From assembly GCF_019429625.1 (NCBI RefSeq), contig NZ_JAHXRW010000010.1:62001-126000 (forward strand): 64,000 bases of DNA, in the 5' to 3' direction. Below are positions 34,411 through 44,218 of the stretch, piece by piece (the stretch's first letter is position 1; each line of letters starts with the position of its first letter). The notes under the pieces are model-generated. The model was given only the letters and a program-made list of their open reading frames with translations. It made no database searches and was not told the origin of the DNA. Both the position numbers and the translations under genes were made by a program. Source of the DNA: Celeribacter sp. PS-C1. GTDB lineage: Bacteria > Pseudomonadota > Alphaproteobacteria > Rhodobacterales > Rhodobacteraceae.

Positions 34411-36405
34411 ATGACCGAGACGGCACAAGAGGTGAAAACCAATCGCCCCACAAAGGATCGCCCCTGGCTGTTCCGCACCTATGCGGGGCATTCGACCGCC
34501 AAGGCCTCAAACGCGCTTTATCGCACCAACCTGTCAAAGGGGCAGACAGGCCTATCGGTGGCTTTCGACTTGCCCACGCAAACGGGCTATGACAGCGATC
34601 ATGAACTGTCGAAAGGCGAAGTCGGCAAGGTCGGCGTGCCGGTCGCGCATCTGGGCGACATGCGGATGCTGTTCGATGAGATCCCCCTCGAGCAGATGAA
34701 CACCTCGATGACGATCAACGCCACGGCGCCTTGGTTGCTGGCACTCTATATTGCGGTCGCCGAGGAACAAGGCGCGGATATTTCCAAACTGCAAGGCACG
34801 GTACAAAACGACATCATCAAGGAATACCTGTCGCGCGGCACTTACGTGTGCCCGCCGCGTCCATCCTTACGGATGATCACGGATGTCGCGGCCTATACCC
34901 GCGAGCATCTCCCAAAATGGAACCCGATGAACGTCTGTTCCTACCATCTACAGGAAGCTGGCGCGACGCCGGAGCAGGAATTGGCCTTTGCGCTGGCCAC
35001 CGCCATCGCCGTCTTGGACGATCTAAAAGAGAAAGTGCCCGCCGAGGCCTTCCCAACAATGGTGGGGCGGATTTCCTTCTTCGTGAACGCGGGCATCCGG
35101 TTCGTGACAGAGATGTGCAAAATGCGCGCCTTTGTGGAGCTTTGGGACGAGATCACCCGCGAGCGCTACGGCGTCGAGGATCCGAAATTCCGTCGTTTCC
35201 GCTATGGGGTTCAGGTCAACTCTCTGGGCCTCACGGAGCAGCAACCGGAAAACAACGTCTACCGTATTCTCATCGAGATGCTGGCCGTCACCCTATCGAA
35301 AAACGCCCGCGCCCGCGCGGTGCAGCTGCCGGCCTGGAACGAGGCGCTTGGCCTGCCGCGCCCCTTCGATCAGCAATGGTCGCTCCGCATGCAACAGATC
35401 TTCGCCTATGAAACGGACCTCTTGGAATATGAGGACCTCTTCGACAACAACCCCGCCGTGGAGCGCAAAGTGGCCGCTCTGAAAGAGGGTGCGCGCGCCG
35501 AGCTAGAGACGCTCGACGGCATGGGCGGCGCGATCGAGGCGATTGAGTATATGAAATCGCGCCTCGTGGAAGCCAATGCCGAACGCATCGCCAAGATCGA
35601 AGCGGGCGAAACCGTGGTCGTGGGCGTCAACAAATGGACCACCGGCGAGCCCTCGCCGCTGACCGCAGGCGATGGTGGCATCATGAAGGCCGACCCGGAA
35701 GCCGAGGCCGATCAGATCGCGCGTCTTGAGGCGTGGCGCGACGCCCGCGACGAACAGGCCGTTCAGGCCGCACTGAAAGAGTTGCGCGAGGCGGCGGCCA
35801 GTGGCGTCAACGTCATGCCCGCCTCGATCAAGGCGGCGAAAGCCGGGGCGACGACCGGCGAATGGGGCGATGTGGTACGTGCGGCTTTCGGTCAGTATCG
35901 CGGGCCGACAGGCGTGTCTGCGAACCCGTCTAACCGCACAGAGGGCTTGGACGAAATCCGCGAAGAGGTCGCCCGCGTGTCGGCCTCCTTAGGGCGCAAG
36001 CTCAAGTTCCTCGTCGGCAAGCCTGGCCTTGATGGTCACTCCAACGGCGCCGAACAAATCGCCGCCCGCGCCCGTGATTGCGGCATGGACATCGCCTATG
36101 AGGGCATCCGCCTGACGCCCGCGGAAATCGTCGCCGCGGCCAAGGCCGATGACGCCCATGTTGTGGGGCTGTCGATCCTCTCCGGCTCGCACATCCCTCT
36201 GATCGAAGATCTGATGCGGCAAATGAAAGAGGCCGGTCTAAGTCACATCCCCGTAGTCGCCGGCGGCATCATCCCTGAGGAAGACGCAGAGCATCTTCGC
36301 TCCATCGGAGTCGCACGGGTTTACACGCCGAAAGACTTCGAACTGAATCGCATCATGTTCGACATCGTGGCGCTGGTGGACCCGAGCAAAGAGGCTGCGG
36401 AGTAA
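34411..36405 (+). CDS. ecm: Ethylmalonyl-CoA mutase
   Basis: A 664-residue adenosylcobalamin-dependent mutase converting (2R)-ethylmalonyl-CoA to methylsuccinyl-CoA in the ethylmalonyl-CoA pathway. The N-terminal TIM barrel shows RPWLFRTYAGHSTAKASNALYR, GLSVAFDLPTQTGYDSDHE and GRISFFVNAGIRFVTEMCKMRAFVELWDE. The C-terminal B12 domain has KPGLDGHSNGAEQIA (DxHxxG), LSILSGSHIPLIEDL and VVAGGIIPEEDAEHL. A single chain with both domains and its position divergent from ccr separate Ecm from methylmalonyl-CoA mutase. AGGGAGG lies 7 nt before the ATG at 34411. A terminator follows. Confidence 0.94.
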   Translation: MTETAQEVKTNRPTKDRPWLFRTYAGHSTAKASNALYRTNLSKGQTGLSVAFDLPTQTGYDSDHELSKGEVGKVGVPVAHLGDMRMLFDEIPLEQMNTSMTINATAPWLLALYIAVAEEQGADISKLQGTVQNDIIKEYLSRGTYVCPPRPSLRMITDVAAYTREHLPKWNPMNVCSYHLQEAGATPEQELAFALATAIAVLDDLKEKVPAEAFPTMVGRISFFVNAGIRFVTEMCKMRAFVELWDEITRERYGVEDPKFRRFRYGVQVNSLGLTEQQPENNVYRILIEMLAVTLSKNARARAVQLPAWNEALGLPRPFDQQWSLRMQQIFAYETDLLEYEDLFDNNPAVERKVAALKEGARAELETLDGMGGAIEAIEYMKSRLVEANAERIAKIEAGETVVVGVNKWTTGEPSPLTAGDGGIMKADPEAEADQIARLEAWRDARDEQAVQAALKELREAAASGVNVMPASIKAAKAGATTGEWGDVVRAAFGQYRGPTGVSANPSNRTEGLDEIREEVARVSASLGRKLKFLVGKPGLDGHSNGAEQIAARARDCGMDIAYEGIRLTPAEIVAAAKADDAHVVGLSILSGSHIPLIEDLMRQMKEAGLSHIPVVAGGIIPEEDAEHLRSIGVARVYTPKDFELNRIMFDIVALVDPSKEAAE

Positions 36406-36437
36406 ACGCGCATCACGCGCGACACATGCGGATCACC

Positions 36438-36471
36438 GCCCGGCTGCGTCGATGCGGCCGGGCATTTTTTT
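36438..36471 (+). terminator. Rho-independent terminator of ecm
   Basis: Stem GCCCGGC (36438-36444), a 12-nt loop, stem GCCGGGC (36457-36463), then A and seven T residues. Confidence 0.88.
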
Positions 36472-36570
36472 GCCTAGGAGGAATTCAGCCGCCATCCGGC
36501 CCTCCACTTTACCCACGTCACTTTCTGAGTTAGTGGACAATCCACCGGGAAGTTGAAGAGAGCCAGCTCC

Positions 36571-37260
36571 ATGGGCCATCTGCAAAAAGCGATCCGCCGG
36601 ATCAAAACACGCTATCGCAACCGACAAGCAACCAAGGCGATTGTCTCGACTGGCTTTTGGTTCATCGACATTCCTCGGACCTCCTCGACCTCGATCCGCG
36701 CGGAACTTGGTAAGAAATTTGGCCCCATTCACGGCAAGCGAAACGTGATCGAGTCAGAACATGCGACGGAGCAGGTCCTGCCCGAACATCTGAGTGCGCA
36801 CGAGATGCAGGCGATCACTGGTGCAGACGCGTGGGACGAGCTCTACAGCTTCAGCATCGTGCGCAATCCGTTCGAGCGGCTATTGTCGTTTTACAACTAT
36901 ATGCAGAAATGCGGCGACCTTCCGTCCGACTGGAGCTACACTGAATTCGTCGCCCGCCTTGTCGAGGCCACGCCAAAGACGCCGTATCTGGGCTATTTCG
37001 GTTTGCGGCGAACCGCTTGTGATTTCGTGCTCGACGCCGAAGGTAAACAGCTCGTCACCGAAATTTTCCACTTTGAGAACCGCGCGGAGGCGATCACCCG
37101 CATCGGGCAAAAGATCGGCTTTCCGGACCTCGGCAAACTCCATGTGCAAACGGCCTCGCCCAAAGGGCAGGATTATCGCCTCGCGCATGACGACAAGACC
37201 CGCGCTCTGCTTGAGGACTTCTATGCCCGGGACCTTGCATATTTCGGCTACCGCTTCTGA
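36571..37260 (+). CDS. Sulfotransferase family protein
   Basis: About 229 residues. The 5'-phosphosulfate loop analogue is [19 protein letters not shown] near residue 35, and the 3'-phosphate motif is [20 protein letters not shown] near 95. Both are typical of the PAPS-dependent sulfotransferase family that includes carbohydrate sulfotransferases. The acceptor is unknown. The ATG at 36571 is preceded by GAAGAGAG at 8 nt; a TTG 18 nt earlier is possible. It sits alone between the ecm terminator and deoD, with no visible link to either. Confidence 0.78.
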   Translation: MGHLQKAIRRIKTRYRNRQATKAIVSTGFWFIDIPRTSSTSIRAELGKKFGPIHGKRNVIESEHATEQVLPEHLSAHEMQAITGADAWDELYSFSIVRNPFERLLSFYNYMQKCGDLPSDWSYTEFVARLVEATPKTPYLGYFGLRRTACDFVLDAEGKQLVTEIFHFENRAEAITRIGQKIGFPDLGKLHVQTASPKGQDYRLAHDDKTRALLEDFYARDLAYFGYRF

Positions 37261-37351
37261 GCCTGCGCAGCACAAAAACCACGGTTGCAATCTATACAAT
37301 CCGTGCCGAGGCTGGCTTTATAGCGTCAAAGAGATTTATCGCGAGGATAGC

Positions 37352-38062
37352 ATGCCGACCCCCCATATTTCAGCCGCCGTTGGCGACATTGCCGAAACCG
37401 TCCTGATGCCGGGCGATCCCTACCGCGCCAAATGGGCCGCCGAGACCTATCTCGACGACATCAAACTGGTGAACGAAGTGCGCGGCATGTTGGGCTTTAC
37501 CGGCACCTACAAAGGCAACCCGGTGACCATCCACGGCTCCGGCATGGGGATGCCGTCGATCTCGATCTATGCCAATGAGTTGATCACTGAATATGGCGCC
37601 AAGACACTTATTCGAATTGGCTCCTGTGGCGCGATGCAGCATCATATCAAGGTGCGCGACGTGGTGATCGCCATGACCGCCACAACGATGGGAACGACCC
37701 CGTCCGCTGGCTTTTTCAAAGAAATCAACTACGCGCCTTGCGCCGACTACGGCCTCTTGGAAGCCGCCGTTGCCGCCGCGCGTCAGAAAGACACAGGCGT
37801 TCATGTCGGCAACATCTATTCCTCGGACATCTTCTATGCCGAACGCCCCGATCTGGACGAGATGATGATCCGCCACGGCATTCTGGGCGTCGAAATGGAA
37901 GCTGCCGAGCTTTACTCCGTCGCCGCCCGGCATGGAGTGCGTGCTTTGGGCGTCATGACCGTCTCCGATCACCTGCTGACGCATGAGGCTCTTCCCTCCG
38001 ATCAGCGTGAAAAGAGCTTCGGCGACATGGTCGAAATCGCATTGGAGGCCGCATTCGCATGA
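37352..38062 (+). CDS. deoD: Purine-nucleoside phosphorylase (DeoD type)
   Basis: A 236-residue hexameric phosphorylase that releases purine bases from (deoxy)ribonucleosides. The sequence starts [29 protein letters not shown] with the phosphate loop, then [27 protein letters not shown] and [30 protein letters not shown] with the catalytic Asp. GCGAGGA lies 6 nt before the ATG at 37352. It overlaps the aldo/keto reductase by 4 nt. It could process nucleosides brought in by the BMP-type importer at 22.7-27.4 kb. Confidence 0.94.
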   Translation: MPTPHISAAVGDIAETVLMPGDPYRAKWAAETYLDDIKLVNEVRGMLGFTGTYKGNPVTIHGSGMGMPSISIYANELITEYGAKTLIRIGSCGAMQHHIKVRDVVIAMTATTMGTTPSAGFFKEINYAPCADYGLLEAAVAAARQKDTGVHVGNIYSSDIFYAERPDLDEMMIRHGILGVEMEAAELYSVAARHGVRALGVMTVSDHLLTHEALPSDQREKSFGDMVEIALEAAFA

Positions 38063-39048
38063 GCATGCCCAAACGCCAGCTTGGCGCAAACGGCCCGATG
38101 GTGGGCGCAATTGGTTTCGGCTGCATGAGTTTCGCCGGGTTCTTCGGCGCTGCCGATGATGACACCTCCCTCGAAACTCTCGCCGCCGTCGAAGCTGCGG
38201 GCATCGATTTCTGGGATACCGCTAATATCTACGGGATGGGGCGGTCTGAGAAGATCGTCGGCCAATACCTTAAAGAGAGCGGCGCGCAAGTGACGCTGGC
38301 CACAAAGGTAGGCATCGTACCTGGGCCGGAGCGCAGTTTTAACAACGAAGAAGACTACATCCGCTCTGAGCTGGAAGGCTCTTTGAAAAAGCTGAACCGC
38401 GACAAGGTCGAGCTCTATTACATCCACCGTCGGCAAAAAGAATTGCCTGTGGAAGTGGTGGCCGAAACCATGGGGAAGCTGATCGAAGAGGGGCTGATCG
38501 ACGCCTGGGGTCTGTCCGAAGTGGCACCCTCGACGATCCGCCGCGCGCATAAAGTCGTGCCGGTCACGGCGGTGCAGAACGAGTATTCGCTCTGGACCCG
38601 TCAGCCGGAATTGGGTGTGATCCAGACCTGCGAAGAACTGGGCATCGCGTTCATCCCCTTCTCTCCCGTTGCACGCGGCGCACTTGGCGTTGCCGATCTC
38701 GACCCCGCGCAGTTTTCCGACAACGATTTCCGCAAAGTAAACCCGCGCTTTATGGGGCAGAACTGGTTGGAAAATCTGGAATATATCCACGCGTTCCAAG
38801 CCTATGCCGAGAAAAAAGGCGTCTCGACCCCGGCGCTTGCGTTGGCTTGGGTCCTGCACCAAGGCGATCACCTGATCCCGATTCCGGGCACGCGCACCAA
38901 AGAGCACCTCGCCGATTGGGCCCATGCGGGAGAGATCGGCCTGTCTGAGGACGATCTCTGGGAGATCGAGCAGATCTTGCCAGTAGGGTGGGCGGCGGGG
39001 CACCGCTATGCCGATCAGCAAATCTTCGGCGTCGAACGCTACTGCTAA
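38059..39048 (+). CDS. Aldo/keto reductase
   Basis: A 329-residue NADPH-dependent oxidoreductase. The catalytic tetrad is visible: Asp in [12 protein letters not shown], Tyr in NIYG, Lys in LATKVGIV and His in [10 protein letters not shown]-terminal cofactor residues lie in [11 protein letters not shown]. It is translationally coupled to deoD (ATGA), which could mean a role in handling released sugars, but the substrate is not deducible. A terminator follows. Confidence 0.9.
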   Translation: MSMPKRQLGANGPMVGAIGFGCMSFAGFFGAADDDTSLETLAAVEAAGIDFWDTANIYGMGRSEKIVGQYLKESGAQVTLATKVGIVPGPERSFNNEEDYIRSELEGSLKKLNRDKVELYYIHRRQKELPVEVVAETMGKLIEEGLIDAWGLSEVAPSTIRRAHKVVPVTAVQNEYSLWTRQPELGVIQTCEELGIAFIPFSPVARGALGVADLDPAQFSDNDFRKVNPRFMGQNWLENLEYIHAFQAYAEKKGVSTPALALAWVLHQGDHLIPIPGTRTKEHLADWAHAGEIGLSEDDLWEIEQILPVGWAAGHRYADQQIFGVERYC

Positions 39049-39064
39049 GCGACAAAAAATAGAA

Positions 39065-39086
39065 AAGCCCCGCTTTGGCGGGGCTT
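39065..39086. terminator. Bidirectional terminator hairpin after the aldo/keto reductase
   Basis: Stem AAGCCCCGC (39065-39073), loop TTTG, stem GCGGGGCTT (39078-39086). The minus-strand side is followed by TTCTATTTTTTG, so it best ends the small gene at 39113-39280, while also lying 17 nt after the plus-strand gene. Confidence 0.85.
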
Positions 39087-39112
39087 CTTCATCTTACGAG
39101 AGGCGAAAAGCC

Positions 39113-39280
39113 TTACTCGTAGTAGGCGTACATTTGATCGAGCACATCGAGTTTGCCCGGAACAACCTGTTCGCTGGTTTTCACCGCCGGGGTGGCCGGG
39201 GCGTAGTATTCGAGCCATTCGGACACTTTCATTGCGGCGTCTTTGGCTTTGTCGTTCAGTGCAACATCGTGCAGGGTCAT
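39113..39280 (-). CDS. Small conserved-looking protein of 55 residues
   Basis: Read on the minus strand, the ATG at 39280 opens MTLHDVALNDKAKDAAMKVS and the frame ends LDVLDQMYAYYE. GGAG lies 10 nt before the ATG, and a T-rich terminator follows the stop at 27 nt. The codon use is strongly that of a real gene (third positions mostly G/C). The acidic Tyr-rich C-terminus DQMYAYYE recalls short hypothetical proteins of Rhodobacterales. No domain, membrane segment or metal site is visible; function unknown. Confidence 0.7.
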   Translation of the reverse strand: MTLHDVALNDKAKDAAMKVSEWLEYYAPATPAVKTSEQVVPGKLDVLDQMYAYYE

Positions 39281-39413
39281 GTCGTAAACTCCGTGGAGGT
39301 GTAGTGGTCTCCCTTGTGCACACAGGTATGCCGCAGTGCCGCGAATGACAGCCCCCTAATGTCGCATAGTCGCCATGCACATGCTGCAATGCGGCGCAAC
39401 CGTGGAGCGGCCT

Positions 39414-39614
39414 TCAATCGCCCGGTTTCGCCCCGCAGTGTTTCGGCTCTCCCTTATCCGTCTGCGCCACCGCCCCGCAAACCTGACAGCGCCAGGCGAT
39501 GCTTTGCGCCTCTTTTCCGGTCTGACGCCAACGACAATCGGAGGTCCTATCCGTGCGCAAGACATACATGCCAACGTAGAGCGAAATGACGATGATCGGG
39601 ATAAGGAACAGCAT
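39414..39614 (-). CDS. Small membrane protein with zinc-ribbon-like Cys pairs
   Basis: A 66-residue frame with one N-terminal membrane segment (FLIPIIVISLYVGMYVL) followed by a soluble part containing WRCQVCGA and HCG, like half of a zinc ribbon. It starts 9 nt after the end of the DUF1989 gene on the same strand, but no Shine-Dalgarno is visible, so expression would rely on coupling. It could be a spurious frame; the TM-plus-Cys layout makes that less likely. Confidence 0.5.
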   Translation of the reverse strand: MLFLIPIIVISLYVGMYVLRTDRTSDCRWRQTGKEAQSIAWRCQVCGAVAQTDKGEPKHCGAKPGD

Positions 39615-39623
39615 ATTATCGCG

Positions 39624-40511
39624 CTAAGTATGGCAACCGTGGCTTTTATCGTAGGCGTTCTGTGGCGGCGACGTCCACGTCCCGAGCGCACCGGGTTTGG
39701 GGGCGAAAATTTCGACCAACAGCGGGTGGCATTGTGCTGCATCTGAGGAATGCACCGTTGAGCAATCCCCACCCGGACACGCCGAAAGAGCGCCAAGGAG
39801 GTCGATCTCCGCGAAAAATTCCAAATAATCCCCGGGGCGCACCGGGCTCGCCTTCATGAAATACTGGCCTGTGTCTTTCGTGAAGCCGGTACACATGAAC
39901 ACGTTCAGAACGTCATGCACATGAGGCTCGGCTTCCGCTGGCGTCACGCCAAGCTCTTTGGCCAAGGCCCGCGTCAGGTTTGAATGGCAACAGTGATGAT
40001 ACTGCCCGCCAGACAAAAGCTGATGCGTGTAGGGATCACAGCGCGTGCCGATCACATCATGCACGGACCCACCGTATTCATCCTTGCCGTACCATGCCAG
40101 ACTGTCGCCGACGATCGTCGCCATAGGACGCAAGGACGGAAAACTGCTCCACATCCGATGCCCCGTGCTCAGATGCGTGCCATGCAGGGCGCGGGTTTTC
40201 CCGGAATAGAAACGCTCCGACAGATCCGCCGCATTCCAGAGATTAAAATCCCCGACCTGCGGACCTTCAATGCTTTTGATACGGAAAAACTGACCAGCGT
40301 TAACCCGGAACGTCGCCGCCTCACGGGGCGGAACGATCACTTCGTTAATTTTTTCCGCCCCGTCTCTTGCCTGTTGATACAAAGTGAGATCGGGCTGAGG
40401 AAGTGTCTCATTCGGATAACAGATCACGGGCGAAATGGCACGACGCGCCTGAGCATCCTCAGGCGCGTCGCAAATGTCTTTTCCAGAAGAGGAATGCAGC
40501 TCTTTACACAT
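39624..40511 (-). CDS. DUF1989 / urea carboxylase-associated family protein
   Basis: A 295-residue cytoplasmic protein. Recognisable parts are EVIVPPREAATFRVNAGQFFRIKSIEGPQVGDFNLWNA, TRALHGTHLSTGHRMWSSFPSLRP, the Cys/His-rich GGQYHHCCHSNLTRAL, and FMCTGFTKDTGQYFMKASPVRPGDYLEFFAEIDLL. This matches the DUF1989 family, often linked to urea or amine breakdown and likely metal-binding. The assigned ATG overlaps the sdhB stop (TGATG), so it may be co-transcribed with the sdh operon; a later internal start is possible because no Shine-Dalgarno is seen. Confidence 0.75.
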   Translation of the reverse strand: MCKELHSSSGKDICDAPEDAQARRAISPVICYPNETLPQPDLTLYQQARDGAEKINEVIVPPREAATFRVNAGQFFRIKSIEGPQVGDFNLWNAADLSERFYSGKTRALHGTHLSTGHRMWSSFPSLRPMATIVGDSLAWYGKDEYGGSVHDVIGTRCDPYTHQLLSGGQYHHCCHSNLTRALAKELGVTPAEAEPHVHDVLNVFMCTGFTKDTGQYFMKASPVRPGDYLEFFAEIDLLGALSACPGGDCSTVHSSDAAQCHPLLVEIFAPKPGALGTWTSPPQNAYDKSHGCHT

Positions 40512-41290
40512 CAGTGCGTGCGTTCGAGCATCATCTTCTTGATATGCGCGATAGCGGCCGCCGGGTTCAGACCTTTGGGGCAGGTTTTCGCACAGTTCAT
40601 AATGGTGTGGCAGCGGTAGAGCTTGAAGCTGTCCTCGAGGTAATCGAGACGCTCGCCGGTGGCCTCATCGCGCGAGTCGATGATCCAGCGGTAGGCGTGC
40701 AACAGAGCTGCCGGTCCAAGATATTCGTCGCCGTTCCACCAGTAGCTCGGGCAAGAGGTCGAGCAAGAGGCGCACATCACACATTCATAGAGACCGTCGA
40801 GTTTCTTGCGGTCTTCGATGGACTGACGCCATTCCTTCTCGGGACGGTTGGTCTTGGTCTCAAGCCACGGCATGATCGAGGCGTGCTGAGCGTAGAAGTG
40901 GGTCAGATCGGGAATGAGGTCTTTCACCACCGGCATGTGCGGCAGCGGGAAGATGCGCACATCGCCTTTGATCTCGTCGAGACCATAGATACAGGCCAGC
41001 GTGTTGATCCCATCGATGTTCATCGCACAGGAACCACAGATGCCCTCACGGCAAGAGCGACGGAAGGTCAGCGTCGGGTCAATCTCGTTCTTGATCTTGA
41101 TCAGCGCGTCGAGAACCATCGGACCGCATTTGTCCATGTCGATGAAATACGTGTCCACCGACGGGTTTTTCTCGTCATCGGGGCTCCAGCGGTAAATCTG
41201 GAACTTGCGAACATTGGTCGCGCCTTCAGGCTTCGGCCAAGTCTTGCCCGTCACGATCTTGGAGTTCTTGGGCAGATTGAATTGTACCAT
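40511..41290 (-). CDS. sdhB: Succinate dehydrogenase iron-sulfur subunit
   Basis: A 259-residue subunit carrying electrons from FAD to quinone. The 2Fe-2S ligands are in [16 protein letters not shown] with a later Cys, and the 4Fe-4S and 3Fe-4S ligands in [16 protein letters not shown] and [29 protein letters not shown] precedes the ATG. It is the last sdh gene in the order C-D-A-B, 12 nt after sdhA, and its stop touches the DUF1989 start. Confidence 0.97.
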   Translation of the reverse strand: MVQFNLPKNSKIVTGKTWPKPEGATNVRKFQIYRWSPDDEKNPSVDTYFIDMDKCGPMVLDALIKIKNEIDPTLTFRRSCREGICGSCAMNIDGINTLACIYGLDEIKGDVRIFPLPHMPVVKDLIPDLTHFYAQHASIMPWLETKTNRPEKEWRQSIEDRKKLDGLYECVMCASCSTSCPSYWWNGDEYLGPAALLHAYRWIIDSRDEATGERLDYLEDSFKLYRCHTIMNCAKTCPKGLNPAAAIAHIKKMMLERTH

Positions 41291-41302
41291 TGGGTAATCT
41301 CC

Positions 41303-43111
41303 TTAGAACGTCCGCGCTTTCGGCGCGATCTTGGCGAGGCTGATGCCGCCTTCGGCTTCGGTCGTCAGCGGGTCCTCGATGATCGGACGGTAGCTGAGCT
41401 CGACCTCATTGCCTTCGACGCGCGAAATCGTGTGGATGCGCCAGTTCGCATCGTCACGCTCCGGGTAATCCTCATGGGCGTGCGCACCGCGGGATTCCTT
41501 ACGCGCCTCGGCGCCGTGGATCGTCGCCAGCGCGTTCGGCATCAGGTTGGTGAGTTCCAGCGTTTCCATCAGATCCGAGTTCCACACGAGGCTGCGATCG
41601 GTGACGGAGACGTCGCCCATCTTGCCGGCCACGGCGGTCATCTTCTCGACGCCTTCTTTCAGCGTCTTGTCGGTGCGGAACACGGCGGCATCGGCCTGCA
41701 TCGTGCGCTGCATTTCGAGACGCAGTTCGGCGGTCGGGATCGGGCCTTTGGCGTAACGGATACCGTCGAAACGATCGAACGCCTTTTGCACGGAGGCCAT
41801 GTTCAGTTCCGGGTTCGGCGACTTGGGGTCGACAACCTGACCGGCGCGGATTGCGGCGGCGCGGCCAAAGACCACAAGGTCGATCAAGGAGTTGGAGCCC
41901 AGACGGTTCGCCCCGTGCACGGAGGCACAGCCCGCTTCGCCCACGGCCATAAGGCCCGGCACGACAGCGGTCGGATTGTCTTTGGTCGGGTTCAACACCT
42001 CACCGTGATAGTTCGTCGGGATACCGCCCATGTTATAGTGCACGGTCGGCAGAACCGGGATCGGCTCTTTGGTCACGTCCACACCGGCGAAGATTTTCGC
42101 GGATTCGGAAATGCCCGGAAGACGTTCCGCCAGAGCCTCGGCCGGAAGGTGGCTGAGGTTGAGGAAGATGTGGTCCTTGTGCTCGCCCACACCGCGACCT
42201 TCACGGATTTCCATCGTCATCGAACGGGACACGTAGTCACGCGGTGCGAGGTCTTTGTAGGTCGGCGCGTAACGCTCCATGAAGCGCTCGCCTTCGGAGT
42301 TGGTCAGGTAACCACCCTCGCCGCGCGCCCCCTCGGTGATCAGACAGCCGGAGCCGTAAATGCCGGTCGGGTGGAACTGAACGAATTCCATGTCCTGAAG
42401 CGCCAGACCTGCCCGCGCCACCATGCCACCACCGTCGCCGGTGCAGGTATGGGCAGAGGTTGCGGAGAAATAAGCGCGGCCATAGCCACCCGTCGCCAGC
42501 ACAACCATCTTCGCGGAGAAGAGGTGGAACGTGCCGTCATCAAGTTTCCAGCAGAGCACACCCTGACACTGACCGTCGTCGGACATGATCAGGTCGATGG
42601 CGAAATATTCGATGTAGAATTCTGCGTTGTTCTTCACGGACTGGCCGTAAAGCGTGTGCAGGATCGCGTGGCCGGTCCGGTCAGCGGCGGCACAGGTGCG
42701 CTGCACCGGTGGGCCTTCACCGAATTCGGTGGTGTGACCACCAAAGGGACGCTGGTAAATCTTGCCTTCTTCGGTCCGCGAGAAAGGCACACCGTAATGC
42801 TCAAGCTCGTAAACAGCCTTGGGTGCTTCACGGGCGAGGTATTCCATCGCGTCGGTATCGCCGAGCCAGTCGGAGCCCTTGACGGTGTCATACATGTGCC
42901 ACTGCCAGTTGTCCGGACCCATGTTGGACAGGGACGCCGCGATCCCGCCCTGAGCCGCCACGGTGTGCGAGCGGGTCGGGAAGACCTTGGTCACACAAGC
43001 CGTGCGCAGACCTTGCTCAGCCATACCGAGCGTCGCACGCAGACCAGAACCACCGGCGCCAACGACGACCACGTCGTATTCGTGGGTTTCATATTCATAT
43101 GCTGCTGTCAT
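41303..43111 (-). CDS. sdhA: Succinate dehydrogenase flavoprotein subunit
   Basis: A 602-residue catalytic subunit oxidising succinate to fumarate. The FAD fold is [20 protein letters not shown], the covalent flavin His lies in [18 protein letters not shown], and active-site residues in [21 protein letters not shown] and [23 protein letters not shown]. It lies 22 nt after sdhD. The long open frame on the opposite strand of sdhA/sdhB is a shadow of strong codon bias. Confidence 0.97.
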   Translation of the reverse strand: MTAAYEYETHEYDVVVVGAGGSGLRATLGMAEQGLRTACVTKVFPTRSHTVAAQGGIAASLSNMGPDNWQWHMYDTVKGSDWLGDTDAMEYLAREAPKAVYELEHYGVPFSRTEEGKIYQRPFGGHTTEFGEGPPVQRTCAAADRTGHAILHTLYGQSVKNNAEFYIEYFAIDLIMSDDGQCQGVLCWKLDDGTFHLFSAKMVVLATGGYGRAYFSATSAHTCTGDGGGMVARAGLALQDMEFVQFHPTGIYGSGCLITEGARGEGGYLTNSEGERFMERYAPTYKDLAPRDYVSRSMTMEIREGRGVGEHKDHIFLNLSHLPAEALAERLPGISESAKIFAGVDVTKEPIPVLPTVHYNMGGIPTNYHGEVLNPTKDNPTAVVPGLMAVGEAGCASVHGANRLGSNSLIDLVVFGRAAAIRAGQVVDPKSPNPELNMASVQKAFDRFDGIRYAKGPIPTAELRLEMQRTMQADAAVFRTDKTLKEGVEKMTAVAGKMGDVSVTDRSLVWNSDLMETLELTNLMPNALATIHGAEARKESRGAHAHEDYPERDDANWRIHTISRVEGNEVELSYRPIIEDPLTTEAEGGISLAKIAPKARTF

Positions 43112-43133
43112 TGTCTTTATTCCTTGCCGCGCA

Positions 43134-43508
43134 TCACTGAATGGCGAGTTTCAAAAGGGCGAAGAGGCCGGCTGCCATCAACGTGTAGCAAAAGCCAGCC
43201 ACGGCGATCAGCGTCAGCTTGCGCTTGATGCCGCCCACATAATCTTCGACCGCTTCGTCCACTTCGGTCTTGAGGTGGATGATGCCACCGACGAGGCAGA
43301 GCGCCGTGATGATCGCGATGCAGGGGCTGCTGTAGAACGCGAGCACCTCTTCGAGAGAATGGCCCACGGCATAGCCGAAGGTGAACACGAAGAGCGGCAC
43401 GAGCACGACGAGCGACAAGGAGGTCGCGATGGTCAGCCAGTGATGTTGCGCACCGGTCCCGCCAGAGCCCAGACCCGTCGCACGTTTGCGGTCAGTGAGA
43501 AAGTTCAT
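43134..43508 (-). CDS. sdhD: Succinate dehydrogenase membrane anchor subunit
   Basis: A 124-residue protein with three membrane segments. It starts [24 protein letters not shown], the usual SdhD opening, and has SCIAII-like and [14 protein letters not shown] segments that place the haem-side His and quinone-site residues. GAGGGGA lies 5 nt upstream of the ATG. It forms the cytochrome b anchor with SdhC. Confidence 0.93.
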   Translation of the reverse strand: MNFLTDRKRATGLGSGGTGAQHHWLTIATSLSLVVLVPLFVFTFGYAVGHSLEEVLAFYSSPCIAIITALCLVGGIIHLKTEVDEAVEDYVGGIKRKLTLIAVAGFCYTLMAAGLFALLKLAIQ

Positions 43509-43518
43509 GGCGATCCCC

Positions 43519-43917
43519 TCAGAAAATCAGAAACACAAGAGCGGTCAGCACGGTCAGGACGGTCGCCCCGATGAACATGCCCCAACCCATTTTCTCGGAG
43601 GTCTCGACATCCAGGCAGTAGCCGAAGTCCCAGATCACGTGACGCACCCGGCCCAGCATGTGGTACCAGATCGCCCAAGCGGCGGCGAGCATCACGATGT
43701 TGCCGATCCAGCTGCCGTAGAGACCGTTGAAGAAATTGAATGCCGTCTCGGAGCTTGCGGCTGCGAGGAACCAGCAGATCGCGAGGAAGACGGAGCCCAG
43801 CGATGCAATGCCGGTGATACGGACCATGATCGAGGAAATCGACGTCATCTGCGGTCGATAATAGGGTCCGATCATGAAGGGAGAGAGCGGTCGGTTGCCG
43901 CGATTCACATCAGCCAT
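43519..43917 (-). CDS. sdhC: Succinate dehydrogenase cytochrome b556 subunit
   Basis: A 132-residue anchor with three membrane segments. RPLSPFMIGPYYRPQMTSISSIMVRITG matches the SdhC quinone-site opening, and the haem ligand is the His in WYHMLGRVRHVIWDFG. It is the first gene of sdhCDAB; AAAGGACG lies 7 nt before the ATG. The paired TGTGATCACA element lies about 130-160 nt upstream, so control of this operon is probably exerted there. Confidence 0.95.
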   Translation of the reverse strand: MADVNRGNRPLSPFMIGPYYRPQMTSISSIMVRITGIASLGSVFLAICWFLAAASSETAFNFFNGLYGSWIGNIVMLAAAWAIWYHMLGRVRHVIWDFGYCLDVETSEKMGWGMFIGATVLTVLTALVFLIF

Positions 43918-44044
43918 GGTGGCGTCCTTTCACGATTGATGCGTTGAAGTTGCCTTTCGTAATAAACTTTTTTGTCCCCGAGTCACCACCTGTGAGCGCT
44001 AACAGGGGCGGTTTATCCAATCCGAAACACAGGAAAAAGCAATC

Positions 44045-44074
44045 TGTGATCACAAGAAACATTCAGTGATCACA
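44045..44074 (-). promoter_or_regulatory. Composite palindromic operator upstream of sdhCDAB
   Basis: TGTGATCACA (44045-44054) and AGTGATCACA (44065-44074) are separated by AGAAACATTC; the centre-to-centre distance is 20 bp, about two helical turns. Both are followed or preceded by AAAA/TTTT. The same arrangement, including the GAAAC(A/T)TTC core, stands upstream of sucC. It lies about 130 nt before the sdhC start. The likely binder is the GntR/FCD regulator at 61950-62603, whose own start carries the same palindrome. Confidence 0.75.
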
Positions 44075-44145
44075 AAAGTGGGCAAAATGCGCTCTCCTAG
44101 GGTTTCTCTAAGGAATTTAGGCGCTTTGGATTGGGCGCTTAGAAG

Positions 44146-44180
44146 AAACGGGGCCACGCATCACTGCGCAGCCCCGTTTT
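44146..44180 (-). terminator. Terminator hairpin after the mesaconyl-CoA hydratase gene
   Basis: Stem AAACGGGGC (44146-44154) pairs with GCCCCGTTT (44171-44179) around a 16-nt loop. On the minus strand it is followed by CTTCTAAG, a weak T tail; on the plus strand by TTTTGCG. It lies about 40 nt after the stop of the minus-strand gene and separates it from the sdh control region. Confidence 0.7.
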
Positions 44181-44218
44181 GCGATCACAAATTCAGCCTC
44201 TAAAGACTCACAGCAGAC

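Noticed and set aside
40403-43228. Long open frame of over 900 codons on the plus strand opposite sdhA and sdhB
   Set aside because: It mirrors the codon positions of two certain genes, its product is His/Arg/Val-rich low-complexity text, and it has no family features.
44180-44189. TGCGATCACA, a one-mismatch copy of the operator
   Set aside because: It sits next to a terminator, is single and downstream of mch; likely chance or at most a weak auxiliary site.
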